From an uncultured Arenicella sp. (lineage in GTDB: Bacteria > Pseudomonadota > Gammaproteobacteria > Arenicellales > Arenicellaceae): a stretch of 64,000 nucleotides of DNA. Under the pieces are notes generated by a model. That model saw nothing but the letters and a program-made list of their open reading frames with translations, did no database searches and was not told where the DNA came from. How positions within the stretch are numbered: the first letter of the stretch is position 1; the number at the start of each line of letters is the position of its first letter. Shown here piece by piece: positions 47,980 through 58,304 of this stretch. The position numbers and the translations under genes are program-made. The stretch spans positions 1-64,000 of the forward strand of contig CALIVT010000034.1 of assembly GCA_938048185.1 (NCBI GenBank), read 5' to 3'.

Positions 47980-48312
47980 TTAGGCCACAAACTCTCTGCC
48001 ACGGAAACGGCAGGTCCGCCCTTTTGCGATATGAGTCATAATTTGATGAGCAAGCATCGGGTCGCACCGCGTTACAGAAGTCTCAATTTTGTTAGTGAAT
48101 TCCGCTCGAAGATGTAAGTAGATAGAGCGTAAACGTCTATTATTACTCCGCTTAGCGTTGCGGAAAACTCGTATTACAGCATCGTCCGAATCTACGTCAA
48201 TTATCTCGCCGGTATTCGCACCCCAAGTTGCCACAAACTCTGAAAATAGCCCCAACGCATTGTCCGACAGCATCTCTTTTTTTAGGTCTTTATAACTGAT
48301 TTCAGTGCTCAT
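47980..48312 (-). CDS. Small hypothetical protein
   Basis: 110 residues, not recognised. A GGAG site lies at good spacing before the ATG, which supports it as a real gene. The protein is hydrophilic, basic in its second half (FRNAKRSNNRRLRS and the final CRFRGREF) and has no signal peptide or membrane segment. Flanked by gaps of over 200 bases on both sides. Could be a nucleic-acid-binding protein by charge alone, which is weak evidence. Confidence 0.55.
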   Translation of the reverse strand: MSTEISYKDLKKEMLSDNALGLFSEFVATWGANTGEIIDVDSDDAVIRVFRNAKRSNNRRLRSIYLHLRAEFTNKIETSVTRCDPMLAHQIMTHIAKGRTCRFRGREFVA

Positions 48313-48633
48313 TTTTGGTGCTCCGAGTGGGTAAGATAGGTAAATTTAATCACCCGGCGATGGAGGGAGCAATGGACTAAAGGCCCGACTTTACAGTGAT
48401 AATTTTTGACACCGGTGAGCAGCCCTAGAATAAGGTGTTTACTGGCCTTGAGACAAAATTTGTCAGCTCATTTTTTAGCAAATTTAGTACGAATTACAAT
48501 TTTGTCGCCTCATTCTCGCGGCATTATTTGCCTAGATTTGAACGCTGGCGGGAGACCCAATTATTTTTTTACGTTAGAGACAGGTGTTATTCAAGCAGGC
48601 ATCTGAGAACACCTAACTGAGCTCGGTAAATAC
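48313..48633. other. Intergenic region without a recognised gene
   Basis: About 320 bases. Overlapping plus-strand frames of about 60 codons exist but lack ribosome sites and family likeness. A short inverted repeat gacaaa-a-tttgtc lies near 48455. I see nothing else. Confidence 0.5.
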
Positions 48634-49425
48634 TTAGGGTGCGTCCGAACCAGTGGCCTCCCAAACGTCTAAGAACTCCACCAAATGTGGGTCTCCTTTT
48701 TTAAGCGCAGATTTAACAACCTCATGCTCAGACGCCAAACCCGGGTCGGTAAGATTACCTCGTACATACTGCCAATGCAGATAGACCAAGTAGGTATTTA
48801 AGGCGTCAGTCTCACAATAGTCCCTTATCGCTTTTAGTTGACCTGCTTGATATTGCTCCCAAACCTTAGAGCCGCTCATACCCATTTTACCCGGGAAACC
48901 CAGTAAAACCGCTATCTCATCTAAGGGCGCGAACGCACGATTACTGTAACCTGCAATCACATCCATTAGGTCAGTATGACGCATGTGAAAACGCCCAATG
49001 TAGTTATTCCACTTAAAATCACGGTCATCTTCACCCAAATCCCAATAACGCGGGGCCTGAACACCATTTATCAAGCCGCGATAGTGCAACACAGGTAAAT
49101 CAAAACCTGAACCGTTCCAGGTAACCAAGGTGGGCGTGTGCTTATCAACCCCGTCGAAGAAATTCTGTACTATTTCTTTTTCCGCGCTGTCTTCGGTACC
49201 TAAGGTCCAAACTGAGAATTGGTCTTTGTGTATATTTCGGTAAACGGCTGAAATTGCGACCACTTTCTGTAAGTGCGTGGCGATAAAATCACTACCTGTT
49301 TTCTCTCGACGTTTAGCGAACATTACCTCAGCAACCTCGCTGTCGCTTAAGCCCTCGAGTTCATAAAGCTTGCGCCCACCGTCAACATCGGGGATGGTTT
49401 CGATATCAAAGGCCAATACGTTCAT
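48634..49425 (-). CDS. Predicted 3'-5' exonuclease, PolB-like (DEDD superfamily)
   Basis: 263 residues. Exo I is FDIETIPD near the N-terminus, Exo II is in LVTWNGSGFDLPVLHYR, and the third motif lies in RDYCETDALNTYLVYL. This is the stand-alone exonuclease family related to the proofreading domain of B-family polymerases. The ATG lies immediately after the cysM stop, so the two genes are likely co-transcribed; the pairing is a common one. Confidence 0.9.
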   Translation of the reverse strand: MNVLAFDIETIPDVDGGRKLYELEGLSDSEVAEVMFAKRREKTGSDFIATHLQKVVAISAVYRNIHKDQFSVWTLGTEDSAEKEIVQNFFDGVDKHTPTLVTWNGSGFDLPVLHYRGLINGVQAPRYWDLGEDDRDFKWNNYIGRFHMRHTDLMDVIAGYSNRAFAPLDEIAVLLGFPGKMGMSGSKVWEQYQAGQLKAIRDYCETDALNTYLVYLHWQYVRGNLTDPGLASEHEVVKSALKKGDPHLVEFLDVWEATGSDAP

Positions 49426-50325
49426 TTAGTAAACTCCGGTTGATAGGTAGCGATCACCTCGATCACACACGATCGACACAATCACCGCCTTACGCCCTGC
49501 CGCCTCTTCCTCGGCCGCGACTTTTAAAGCCATGGCCATTGCCCCACCAGACGAAACCCCCGCGAATATACCTTCTTTGGTGGCAAGGTCGCGCATGGTT
49601 TCTTCGGCTAAGGTTTGATGCACATCGAGCGTTCTATCGACTCGCTTGGCATTAAAAATCTTCGGTAAGTATTCAATCGGCCAGCGGCGAATACCTGGTA
49701 TTTCAGACTCACCCTCAGGCTGCACGCCGACTATTTGCACGCCCGCATTCTGTTCTTTCAAGTATTTAGACACCCCCATAATGGTGCCGGTGGTGCCCAT
49801 TGAGCTGATAAAATGAGTGACCTCTCCGCTGGTATCACGCCAAATTTCAGGGCCAGTCGACTCGTAATGAGCGTTCCAATTGTCGTCGTTGGCGAATTGA
49901 TCTAACACGACGCCCTCACCATTAGCATGCATTTCAGTTGCCATGTCGCGCGCGAGCTCCATGCCCCCTGCTGCCTGCGAAACCGAGATAATTCGAGCAC
50001 CGAACGCCTGCATAGATGCGCGACGTTCCTCGCTCATATTGTCGGGCATAATCAAGGTCATTTTATAGCCCTTCATCGCCGCCGCCATCGCCAGCGCAAT
50101 ACCGGTATTGCCACTGGTCGCTTCAACCAGAGTATCGCCCGGCGTTATATCACCGCGGGCTTCGGCCTTAGCAATCATATTCAAAGCAGGCCTGTCTTTA
50201 ACCGACCCAGCCGGATTATTACCCTCAAGCTTGCCAAGAACGGTCACGTGCTCACCCTGCCACAGGCGTTTAATCTTAACTAACGGCGTATTACCAACAA
50301 GGTCTTCAAGGTGTTTATATTGCAA
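49426..50325 (-). CDS. cysM: Cysteine synthase B
   Basis: PLP enzyme making cysteine (or S-sulfocysteine from thiosulfate) from O-acetylserine. 299 residues, CysM length. The PLP Lys is in NNPAGSVKDRPALNM, the substrate loop is TSGNTGIALA and the phosphate-binding loop is GTTGTIMGVSKYL. Strong AGGAGG-type site before the ATG. Confidence 0.94.
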   Translation of the reverse strand: MQYKHLEDLVGNTPLVKIKRLWQGEHVTVLGKLEGNNPAGSVKDRPALNMIAKAEARGDITPGDTLVEATSGNTGIALAMAAAMKGYKMTLIMPDNMSEERRASMQAFGARIISVSQAAGGMELARDMATEMHANGEGVVLDQFANDDNWNAHYESTGPEIWRDTSGEVTHFISSMGTTGTIMGVSKYLKEQNAGVQIVGVQPEGESEIPGIRRWPIEYLPKIFNAKRVDRTLDVHQTLAEETMRDLATKEGIFAGVSSGGAMAMALKVAAEEEAAGRKAVIVSIVCDRGDRYLSTGVY

Positions 50326-50401
50326 AAGGAGGTCCTAAAATTGACTGAGGAGATTCAATCAGAAGACTGCCATGTCAGCGCGCTCCTCGCAATGACATGG
50401 C

Positions 50402-50449
50402 AAAAAAAATCCCCGCTTAGCTTCGCAAGAAGACTAAGACGAGGATTTT
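50402..50449 (-). terminator. Terminator downstream of the YccA gene
   Basis: Read on the minus strand: aaaatcctcgtcttag pairs imperfectly with ctaagcggggatttt, then a run of T. It lies about 85 bases after the yccA-like stop and before cysM. Confidence 0.75.
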
Positions 50450-50533
50450 GTAATCAATCGACGCTCGCATTACACGAACAAAGTGCGGCGTCTCCTCATT
50501 TTACTAACGAGGACGAATGACTGAAGCGCCCTA

Positions 50534-51241
50534 CTAGTCTGAACCAAATGACATTAGGAACTGGATAACATACCAAAACATTAACGCCACCGAAGCAAAC
50601 AACGCCAATGAGGCCGCTACATGCTGGTCTTCGCGATAAGTGTGCAGGATATTTGAGGTGGTATACAACACACATCCGCCGGCAAACAGAATCATAACGC
50701 CTGAGAAGAAAGTGCCCAGCTCTAAACCAAACACAATCGCAGCGACAATCACACCAAGCGCGACCATACCGCCGATCTTTAGGGCGGGGGCGATAAATGA
50801 GAAGTCTTTTCGAGTCGTAAATACAACCAGCGTAATACCACCGACCAAGGCCCCGGTTATTAGGGCAGCGTTCTCTAACACACCCGGTGCAATCGCTTGC
50901 GCCATAAAAATTAGCGGCAAGAAAACGATAGCATCAGCAACCACGTACAAACCAAGGCCGACGTACTGAAGTTCACGCGATGCGCCACTGTGGGCCCACT
51001 TGTTTGCCAACATGCCAACACCCATGAACGCGGCTAAAACAATTAACCAGCTCCACTTACTAGTCGCAAGTAAGGCCATCGCCTTCTCGCCAAAGCCCAT
51101 CTGAATTAACTGATATTCAATCAATGCAAAGGCAGCAATAGCGAGTGCTAAATGCCCATATGTGCGGCGAATAAAGCCGGCTTTTGCCTCACCTGGAAGT
51201 TCGCTTACAACCGACCCTGAGGCGACGTCTAAATAACTCAT
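50534..51241 (-). CDS. Bax inhibitor-1/YccA family membrane protein
   Basis: 235 residues with seven membrane helices. Starts with a short cytoplasmic region and the family's RRTYGHLALAIAAFALIEY. The last helices include GVMILFAGGCVLYTTSNILHTY, typical of the UPF0005/BI-1 family. E. coli YccA modulates FtsH. Monocistronic, ending at a hairpin terminator. Confidence 0.92.
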   Translation of the reverse strand: MSYLDVASGSVVSELPGEAKAGFIRRTYGHLALAIAAFALIEYQLIQMGFGEKAMALLATSKWSWLIVLAAFMGVGMLANKWAHSGASRELQYVGLGLYVVADAIVFLPLIFMAQAIAPGVLENAALITGALVGGITLVVFTTRKDFSFIAPALKIGGMVALGVIVAAIVFGLELGTFFSGVMILFAGGCVLYTTSNILHTYREDQHVAASLALFASVALMFWYVIQFLMSFGSD

Positions 51242-51306
51242 TTAACTGCTCCGTTAAGTAAATGTAAAAATATAACTGACTTTAATATAACACGCGTTTG
51301 ATGTCT

Positions 51307-53028
51307 TTATTGTATATGTTGAATCATCAATTGCAGACTTAAGCGCTCACGAAACTCGTTTACGTCAAGTCGATAAGCAGCGCGAACGTTGCCCTCAGGC
51401 AAGTGTGCGTGCTGATCCAAGTAGTCAAAACAAATACCATCAATGATTTGCTCGCTGCCAAGCGGCTTTAGCTTCAGCTTAGCATGAGTGTCACCGACTA
51501 CCCGTGCCTCGACTACCTCGAATTCACCATCGAAAACTGGTTCTGGGAAACCTTGGCCCCACGGGCTTGCCTGTCGCAACTGCTCAGCGATGTCCATATT
51601 AAACTCGTCGGCTGTTAGCTCACCGTCAGTCAGCAGCACGTGGCTCCAATCCCGGCCTTTGGTCAACGCTTGCATTACCTCTAATAGGGCGATTTTAAAT
51701 TTTTCCAAGTTTTTGGCATGCAAAGACAGGCCCGCGGCCATGGCGTGACCACCAAATTTAGAAATCAGTCCAGGGTGCAAGGCATCAACACGAGCGAGCA
51801 CATCACGAATGTGTACGCCCTCGACGCTGCGAGCCGACCCCTTCCACTCGCTATCAGCGTCGCCAGGTGCAAGCGCAACGACCGGACGATTCACTCGCTC
51901 TTTGATTCTAGAGGCAACCAAACCAACCACGCCTTGATGCCAACTTTCATCAGAAAGTGCGTAAACGGGTGGAATTTCAGCATCGTTAATGCTGATTTTT
52001 TCAACAATGGCTAACGCATCTTGTTGCATCGACTGCTCGACTTGACGGCGATCTCGGTTTAACGCGTCTAGCTCGGTCGCGAGTGTGATCGCATGCTCAA
52101 AGTCATCGCTTAATAAGCACTCGATACCCACCGACATATCGTCCATGCGTCCTGCGGCGTTTAAACGCGGCCCAACCGTGAACCCAAGGTCGCTGGATGC
52201 CAAGCGCAGAGGGTTACGCTTACCCACCGTGAGTAGCGCCTGAATGCCGGCACACGCTTGGCCGTTACGAATGCGCTGCATGCCCTGTTGCACTAAAATT
52301 CGGTTATTTTGATCCAAAGGCACAACATCAGCGACAGTACCCAGTGCGACTAGATCCAAAAATTGCGACATATTCGGTTCGGCAATTGCTTGCTCACTAA
52401 ACCACTGCATTTGCCGTAAACGCGCGCGCACTGCCAGCATAACGTAAAAAATCACGCCTACCCCGGCCAAATTTTTACTCGCAAATCGATCACCAACTAG
52501 GTTTGGATTAACAATCACATCGGCGGTTGGTAATTCATCACCGGGTAGATGATGGTCGGTGACCAACACTGACATTCCGAGTGCTTGGGCGGCGTGAACT
52601 CCCGCAATACTGCTGATGCCATTATCAACAGTGACAATAATATCTGGATGGCGCATGGCGGCCATGCCGACTATTTCGGGCGAAAGACCATAACCATATT
52701 CAAAGCGATTCGGCACCATATAACTAACGTCATTCATGCCAAAGGCCTTGAGACAGCGCACTGCTAAGGCACAACTGGTTGCGCCATCAGCATCAAAATC
52801 GCCAACAATCACTACGCTTGCATCTGCGGTAATTGCTTCTGCCAGCATTTCTGCCGCATCGTTAATGTGGCTTAGCCCGGCAGGTGGCAGAAGGTTCTTC
52901 AGACTGTAATCGAGCACGGCTGAATTAGTCACGCCTCTATTGTGAAGCACTTGAGACATTACTCGGTCTAAGCCCGCCATTGGCTCGGCTTGTTGCTGAG
53001 AACGGGGTTTGATTTGCAGGTCAGTCAA
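51307..53028 (-). CDS. recJ: Single-stranded-DNA-specific exonuclease RecJ
   Basis: 5'-3' single-strand exonuclease of RecF-pathway and mismatch repair. 573 residues, normal length. DHH-family motifs: VGDFDADGATSCALAV, the TVDNGISS segment and VTDHHLPGDELP. The DHHA1 domain carries GGHAMAAGLSL, and a C-terminal OB-like region follows. Its upstream region is shared with the divergent fused carboxylase gene. Confidence 0.95.
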   Translation of the reverse strand: MTDLQIKPRSQQQAEPMAGLDRVMSQVLHNRGVTNSAVLDYSLKNLLPPAGLSHINDAAEMLAEAITADASVVIVGDFDADGATSCALAVRCLKAFGMNDVSYMVPNRFEYGYGLSPEIVGMAAMRHPDIIVTVDNGISSIAGVHAAQALGMSVLVTDHHLPGDELPTADVIVNPNLVGDRFASKNLAGVGVIFYVMLAVRARLRQMQWFSEQAIAEPNMSQFLDLVALGTVADVVPLDQNNRILVQQGMQRIRNGQACAGIQALLTVGKRNPLRLASSDLGFTVGPRLNAAGRMDDMSVGIECLLSDDFEHAITLATELDALNRDRRQVEQSMQQDALAIVEKISINDAEIPPVYALSDESWHQGVVGLVASRIKERVNRPVVALAPGDADSEWKGSARSVEGVHIRDVLARVDALHPGLISKFGGHAMAAGLSLHAKNLEKFKIALLEVMQALTKGRDWSHVLLTDGELTADEFNMDIAEQLRQASPWGQGFPEPVFDGEFEVVEARVVGDTHAKLKLKPLGSEQIIDGICFDYLDQHAHLPEGNVRAAYRLDVNEFRERLSLQLMIQHIQ

Positions 53029-53694
53029 TTTATTGTCGGCAGATGAGGTGTTAGATGCATTAAGTATGAACCAATAAAACCAGCAGGTGAAACCCTTTTG
53101 GGCAAAGCTGAATAAGTGCCTGTGTAGACTGTTTCTTGCCTGCTTGTTGCCTCAGCGAGCTACGTGACTCGCCGCCAACAACACAATTTCGCGCATCAAA
53201 TTCCGTGCAATGTGCTGCGCGAAACCGGCTTCTCTTATCAGAACCTTTTACGAATTGGGGTAAATAGTGAATACGTTCTGCCGGGCGTCGGTTCTTGTGT
53301 AATAACCGCCCTACTCAATGGCGCGAAATGTGAAAAAAATTAATCTAATTTCAGCCATCGCCTCGGTGTCCGTTAGCGATTATTTCATGCCCGTGCCTTG
53401 TCGCTCAAGGCATGCAATTCTCGATCGACAGAGCAGCCGAAAGCAGCGATTTACTACTCGGAATATTAGGTAGTTTCATGGCATACTTAGCGTTTACTAA
53501 AAATAAAAAAGCTTCCAACTAGCGCCCTATAAAACAAATATTAAAAGCAAACTTAGTCGAATATTAGTCGAATACATCGTATCTAAACAATTTGACTGAT
53601 TACTAGCTTAATAGTATTGAATATGCTCGGATGAAAGCAATAAACGATTAATAACCAGCTAAACGAATGAGTAATCAACTCAGGGTAAGTACCG
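53029..53694. other. Divergent intergenic region between recJ and the fused carboxylase
   Basis: About 670 bases without a gene. Contents: a 9-base inverted repeat tttcgcgca/tgcgcgaaa (53187-53195, 53216-53224); a compact hairpin tgccttg/caaggca (53394-53412); and a possible promoter for the carboxylase, TTGACT (53592-53597), 17 bases, TATTGA (53615-53620). The length suggests a long regulated leader. Confidence 0.45.
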
Positions 53695-56600
53695 TTGAAT
53701 ACCAAAGAACAAGTTAGTCTTTTCAAAGACATCGAACGCCGCGCCAAAAATTTAGCCCTAAACGGTATCAAACATCCGTTTGAATGGCATAAAAAAGTGG
53801 CCGGACTAATCAGCCCTAAAGCCGTAGAGTCAACTCGCCAAAAGCTCAAGAAGTTGGCGGTTGATGACTACGTTGCGAAAGTGCTCGACCCTGCCGAGTC
53901 AGCGAGTCGACCCAGCGCCAGAGCCGCCGTTAGCCAGTTGCGCGGCAAAATTTACAGCGAATTTGAGCTAGGCCCGCTCTACTCTGTTGAACTCGCGCTG
54001 GAGTATGAAGGCAAAACCCGACGCTTAGCGTTCATTGCACAAGACCGCAGTGTCACAAACGGTGTTTGGTCACCCGAGCACCACCTCGAAGCATGCCGCT
54101 TGGTTGAAGAATATTCTAGCCGTGCAATCCCAATCGTCACGTTTATGGACACCCCTGGTGCCGATGCGGGTACCGACGCTAACGAAAATAACCAGGCGCA
54201 CTCAATCTCACGTCTAATTGCAGTGATGGCCGCTGCCAAGGTGCCATCAATCGGCATTATCTATGGTTTAGGCTATTCCGGTGGCGCGATTCCATTGGCA
54301 ACGACGAACCTACTGCTGGCGGTGCGTAACGGTGCATTCAATACCATTCAGCCCAAAGGCTTAGCGAATATTGCGCGTCAATACAATTTATCATGGCAAG
54401 AGAGTGCACGTTATGTCGGCGTATCACCGTCCGAGCTTTTCCGCAGCGGCGCAATCGACGGAGTTATAGATTGGGACCCAAGCGACAGTGATACCGCGCT
54501 GACTCAAAACCAAAACCTAGTGGCGGCTGTTTTTACCGGCATTCAAGAAATTGAAGCCGACGCTAAACGAGAAGTTTTAGAAAACCCAAAAGTCGCCGCC
54601 GACTATGTAGATAGCGTTCGCAGCGAAAAATTACACAAACGCGAATTCGAGAATCTACAAAAAGCCGCCAATTTCGAACTATGTAGAGAACTCACTGAAT
54701 ACCCAAACGTCTACGTTCACGCGATGAGCTACTTGCGCTCACTATCTATGCGCAGTCGTATTCACTCTACCACCGTCGAGGCCTACGGTCGTTTAGCCGA
54801 TGAAGAAATACCGAAAGGTGATTTGAATACCCGCACGCAATTGCTGCGAGAGGTCGCTTTTAAGCAATGGCTTTCTGACCCTGAAAAGCTGGTATACAAC
54901 GAACAGTTGGCGAAGTCTTGGGCACTGTTAAAACAACGTCGCGACGAACTTGAGTACGAGCGCAACAAATTAACCACCTTTATCCTGGGCGACCCGCAGA
55001 ATAACTTTAAGACTGCACAGAAAAATTTTTGCTTTGTTCTGTGTTTGTATTTGTATAACCGCTGGAAGTCGGACGCTGCTTTTAACTTCGTCGAGATGAG
55101 TCGCAAAGTCGCGGCCCTGCCCGACCATGAAGAAGGCCAAGACACGCCACTTGATAAGCCCGAATCAGACCTAACCTTACTTGACACTCTTTATGAGCCA
55201 AGTATTCGTGAAACCTTACAAGACCAATTCAGTGATATCTTAGTTTTCGACGCGGTCTACAACAACATCGTAACCAATTTTGGCGAGATTGCCGAAGAGT
55301 CGAAAGCCTTTCAATCAATTTCAGAGAATACGCTGCGACGTATTCTTGATAGCTCCTTAGAGCAAGTGGCGTCAAGTGTAAGCGACACCATGACCGAAGG
55401 CGCAGTTATCGATAGCGACATTAAGAACGAGTTTGCTAAATGGCTATCGCACTTTGTTAAGTATGATCAACGTGGTGAATTTTTAGCCGATGTTGAAGAG
55501 TGGAAACGTGTGAATTTTCCACGCATGTCAGATTCGTTGCTGGTGCTAATCACCTATTTTTTCGAAACACTTGTACCGCGATTTATCGAATCGCAGAAAA
55601 GCGGTAAGGCCTACAATGGCCAAATTAACCCGGGGCGCATCGGCAAACGTAAGGACTTTTGGAATCAGTTAAACATCGCCTATCAAGACTTGATGGTGCA
55701 ACGTGTTTTAACCTCTTTTAAGCGCCAAAAGCTAACAACTGTGGACGCATTCAAATCAGAACTCTTCACGAGCTTTGACGAAACTAATGCGAATCGCATG
55801 ACCGCCAACCCAGTATCATTTCCCGGTTTTAGGCAGTCGATTGAAAAATCACTGAATAATGGAATTACCCCTTGCGGCGTGGTTACCGGATTTGGGGATT
55901 TAAAACTCAATAGCGAAGGCAGCACCGCGAAAGTTGGGGCGCTAATTTCCAACGTTAGCTTTCAAGCTGGCGCGTTTGATATGGCCGGTGCAGAAAAATT
56001 ATGTTCCCTGCTTATTGACTGTGCAGACCACGGTCTGCCGGTGGTCTGTTTTGTCTCCTCAGGGGGTATGCAAACCAAAGAGGGCCCTAGCTCATTGTTC
56101 TCAATGGCGATCGTAAACGACCGCATTACCAACTTTATTTCCGAAACCGGCTTGCCCGTTATTATTTTCGGCTTTGGTGATTGCACCGGCGGCTCGCAAG
56201 CTAGTTTTGTCACCCACCCACTCGTACATACCTATTACTTCAGTGGCACCGATATGCCGTTTGCTGGCCGTGTTGTAGTGCCCTCGTTTTTGCCATCAAT
56301 GGCGACTACGTCGAACTATCTAGCGAATAAACCTGGTTCAATGCAAGGCCTTGTCACGCATCCGTTCGCGAAAGGTCTCGACGAAAAACTGAAAGAAGTT
56401 GACCCGTCAATCGCTCTACCAAACCAAACGATTGGTGATGTTGTGAGTGATGTTATCGCGGGTGTGGTCAGTGTTGACGCCAAGGAATCAGAGCGGAAAG
56501 TTTTCCGAGCTGTAGACCAAATGGGCAAAATCAAAACGGTCTTAATTCACGCTCGTGGTTGCACCGCGGTGAAGTTAATCCGCGTAGCACAACAACAAGG

Positions 56601-58260
56601 CCACAAAGTCTTGTTGGTGCAATCCGACCCGGATATGGATTCGGCGGCCTGCGACATGCTCACTGAACACGACGAAGTGGTGTGTTTGGGCGGCCAAACA
56701 CCCGGAGAAAGCTATCTAAACGGCTTGTCGGTAGTCACCATTGCGCGCAACCGTGGCGCTGACGCGCTGCACCCGGGCATTGGGTTTCTATCTGAAAATG
56801 CTGGGTTCGCGCGACTTTGCCGCGCCAACGGTTTGAATTTCATTGGCCCTAAAGCGAGCAGCATGGACACCATGGGCAACAAATCCAACGCGATCAGCAC
56901 TGCAATGTCTAACGATGTACCAGTAGTGCCTGGCTCGCACGGTATCCTAACCAGTGCCGAAGCAACCGCAAAAGTGGCTGAAGAAATTGGCTACCCGGTG
57001 TTACTAAAAGCCGTTCACGGTGGCGGCGGTAAAGGTATTAAGGTCGTGCGCAGCGCGTCGGAAGTTAAAGACGCCTTTAATAATGTTTACAGCGAGGCGC
57101 GCTCAGCGTTTGGCAACGGCGACTTGTATCTAGAAAAATTCGTCGAATCTATGCGTCATATCGAAGTGCAGATATTGCGTGATACCCACGGCGTAACCAA
57201 AGTGCTAGGTCTACGAGACTGTACCGTGCAGCGTAATAACCAAAAAGTGTTGGAAGAATCGGGTTCTACCATGCTGCCAAAGCACCTCGAAAAGATGGCC
57301 TATGAATGTGCCGAAAACTTAGCGGATGCGGTTGACTACTTTGGCGCTGGTACTGTCGAGTTCATCTACGACCTAAAAGCAGACACCATTTATTTTATGG
57401 AAATGAATACGCGCCTTCAGGTAGAGCACCCAGTCACTGAGTGGACCTCAGGTGTGCGCATTGTCGGCACTCAGTTCGAAATCGCGGAAGGTGCAACAAT
57501 TAAAAACATGAAAATCCGTAATGATGGATTTTCAATCGAGGCGCGAATTACTGCTGAGAAAGCACGTTTAGACAGCAATGGCGCAATTGACTTCTTGCCC
57601 ACGCCAGGTCTCGTCACCGAATGTAAGTTCCCGCAAGGAAAACACATTGAGGTTATTGCGGCAGTGTCCGAAGGCAAAACAATTTCGCCGTTTTACGATA
57701 GCATGATTGCGCAACTAGTAGTCCATGGAAAAAACCGCAAAGACGCCATCAAAAAACTGATTGACGCGTTAGATCAGACCAGCATCAAGGGTGTTTGTAC
57801 TAATATAACCTTACTCAAACGTATTTTAACCGACCCAACCTTTGTCGGCGGAAATTACGATACCGGGTACCTACCGGCTTTCTTAGACACCTTAGACAAA
57901 GATCTATTGGTTGAGGAGATGGAGTATACGGGGGTAGATAAGGCTGATAGTGATCTAAGTAGCTTGCAGATCAGTGGTACTGACGAGATTAAGGTTATCT
58001 CACCGATGACCGGTATCTACTACTCCACGCCATCGCCAAATGAACCCGAGTTTGCAAAAGTAGGCGATAAGATGAACTTAAGTCAAACCTTGTGCCAGGT
58101 CGAGGCGATGAAACTCTTTACGCATATTTCTTTGTCGAGTGTACCCGGGTCTGGCGAAGTATTCACCGCAGAAAACCAATACCAAATAGTTCGCGTAAAC
58201 CAAGCCAATGGCGCGCAAGTAAACGCGGGCGATTTACTGTTTGTGGTTAAGCCGGTTTAG
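53695..58260 (+). CDS. Fused acetyl/acyl-CoA carboxylase with all four activities (CT-alpha, CT-beta, BC, BCCP)
   Basis: 1521 residues from TTG 53695, preceded by AGGG. In order: (1) an AccA-like carboxyltransferase lobe, about 90-300, with FMDTPGADAGTDA (150-162) and GLGYSGGAI (191-199); (2) a helical region of about 370 residues with no motif I recognise; (3) an AccD-like lobe, about 705-930, with CGVVTGFGD, CFVSSGGM (785-792) and GDCTGGSQAS (829-836); (4) biotin carboxylase, about 945-1400, with the ATP-grasp loop HGGGGKGIK (1108-1116) and EMNTRLQVEHPVTE (1236-1249); (5) a biotinyl domain with VEAMKL, biotin Lys1473. The AccD zinc finger (CxxC pairs) is absent. It should carboxylate acetyl-CoA or another short acyl-CoA as a single chain. 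The domain order differs from eukaryotic ACC (BC-BCCP-CT). Substrate specificity cannot be read from sequence. Confidence 0.85.
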   Translation: MNTKEQVSLFKDIERRAKNLALNGIKHPFEWHKKVAGLISPKAVESTRQKLKKLAVDDYVAKVLDPAESASRPSARAAVSQLRGKIYSEFELGPLYSVELALEYEGKTRRLAFIAQDRSVTNGVWSPEHHLEACRLVEEYSSRAIPIVTFMDTPGADAGTDANENNQAHSISRLIAVMAAAKVPSIGIIYGLGYSGGAIPLATTNLLLAVRNGAFNTIQPKGLANIARQYNLSWQESARYVGVSPSELFRSGAIDGVIDWDPSDSDTALTQNQNLVAAVFTGIQEIEADAKREVLENPKVAADYVDSVRSEKLHKREFENLQKAANFELCRELTEYPNVYVHAMSYLRSLSMRSRIHSTTVEAYGRLADEEIPKGDLNTRTQLLREVAFKQWLSDPEKLVYNEQLAKSWALLKQRRDELEYERNKLTTFILGDPQNNFKTAQKNFCFVLCLYLYNRWKSDAAFNFVEMSRKVAALPDHEEGQDTPLDKPESDLTLLDTLYEPSIRETLQDQFSDILVFDAVYNNIVTNFGEIAEESKAFQSISENTLRRILDSSLEQVASSVSDTMTEGAVIDSDIKNEFAKWLSHFVKYDQRGEFLADVEEWKRVNFPRMSDSLLVLITYFFETLVPRFIESQKSGKAYNGQINPGRIGKRKDFWNQLNIAYQDLMVQRVLTSFKRQKLTTVDAFKSELFTSFDETNANRMTANPVSFPGFRQSIEKSLNNGITPCGVVTGFGDLKLNSEGSTAKVGALISNVSFQAGAFDMAGAEKLCSLLIDCADHGLPVVCFVSSGGMQTKEGPSSLFSMAIVNDRITNFISETGLPVIIFGFGDCTGGSQASFVTHPLVHTYYFSGTDMPFAGRVVVPSFLPSMATTSNYLANKPGSMQGLVTHPFAKGLDEKLKEVDPSIALPNQTIGDVVSDVIAGVVSVDAKESERKVFRAVDQMGKIKTVLIHARGCTAVKLIRVAQQQGHKVLLVQSDPDMDSAACDMLTEHDEVVCLGGQTPGESYLNGLSVVTIARNRGADALHPGIGFLSENAGFARLCRANGLNFIGPKASSMDTMGNKSNAISTAMSNDVPVVPGSHGILTSAEATAKVAEEIGYPVLLKAVHGGGGKGIKVVRSASEVKDAFNNVYSEARSAFGNGDLYLEKFVESMRHIEVQILRDTHGVTKVLGLRDCTVQRNNQKVLEESGSTMLPKHLEKMAYECAENLADAVDYFGAGTVEFIYDLKADTIYFMEMNTRLQVEHPVTEWTSGVRIVGTQFEIAEGATIKNMKIRNDGFSIEARITAEKARLDSNGAIDFLPTPGLVTECKFPQGKHIEVIAAVSEGKTISPFYDSMIAQLVVHGKNRKDAIKKLIDALDQTSIKGVCTNITLLKRILTDPTFVGGNYDTGYLPAFLDTLDKDLLVEEMEYTGVDKADSDLSSLQISGTDEIKVISPMTGIYYSTPSPNEPEFAKVGDKMNLSQTLCQVEAMKLFTHISLSSVPGSGEVFTAENQYQIVRVNQANGAQVNAGDLLFVVKPV

Positions 58261-58304
58261 CGAATTTGAACGTACGGGGGTGTGACTTAAAGCCCTTAAA
58301 AATT

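Noticed and set aside
48406-48620. Two overlapping short plus-strand frames
   Set aside because: No ribosome sites and no motifs; most likely chance.
50311-50520. A 69-codon plus-strand frame between cysM and the YccA gene
   Set aside because: It spans the YccA terminator hairpin and overlaps the start of cysM.
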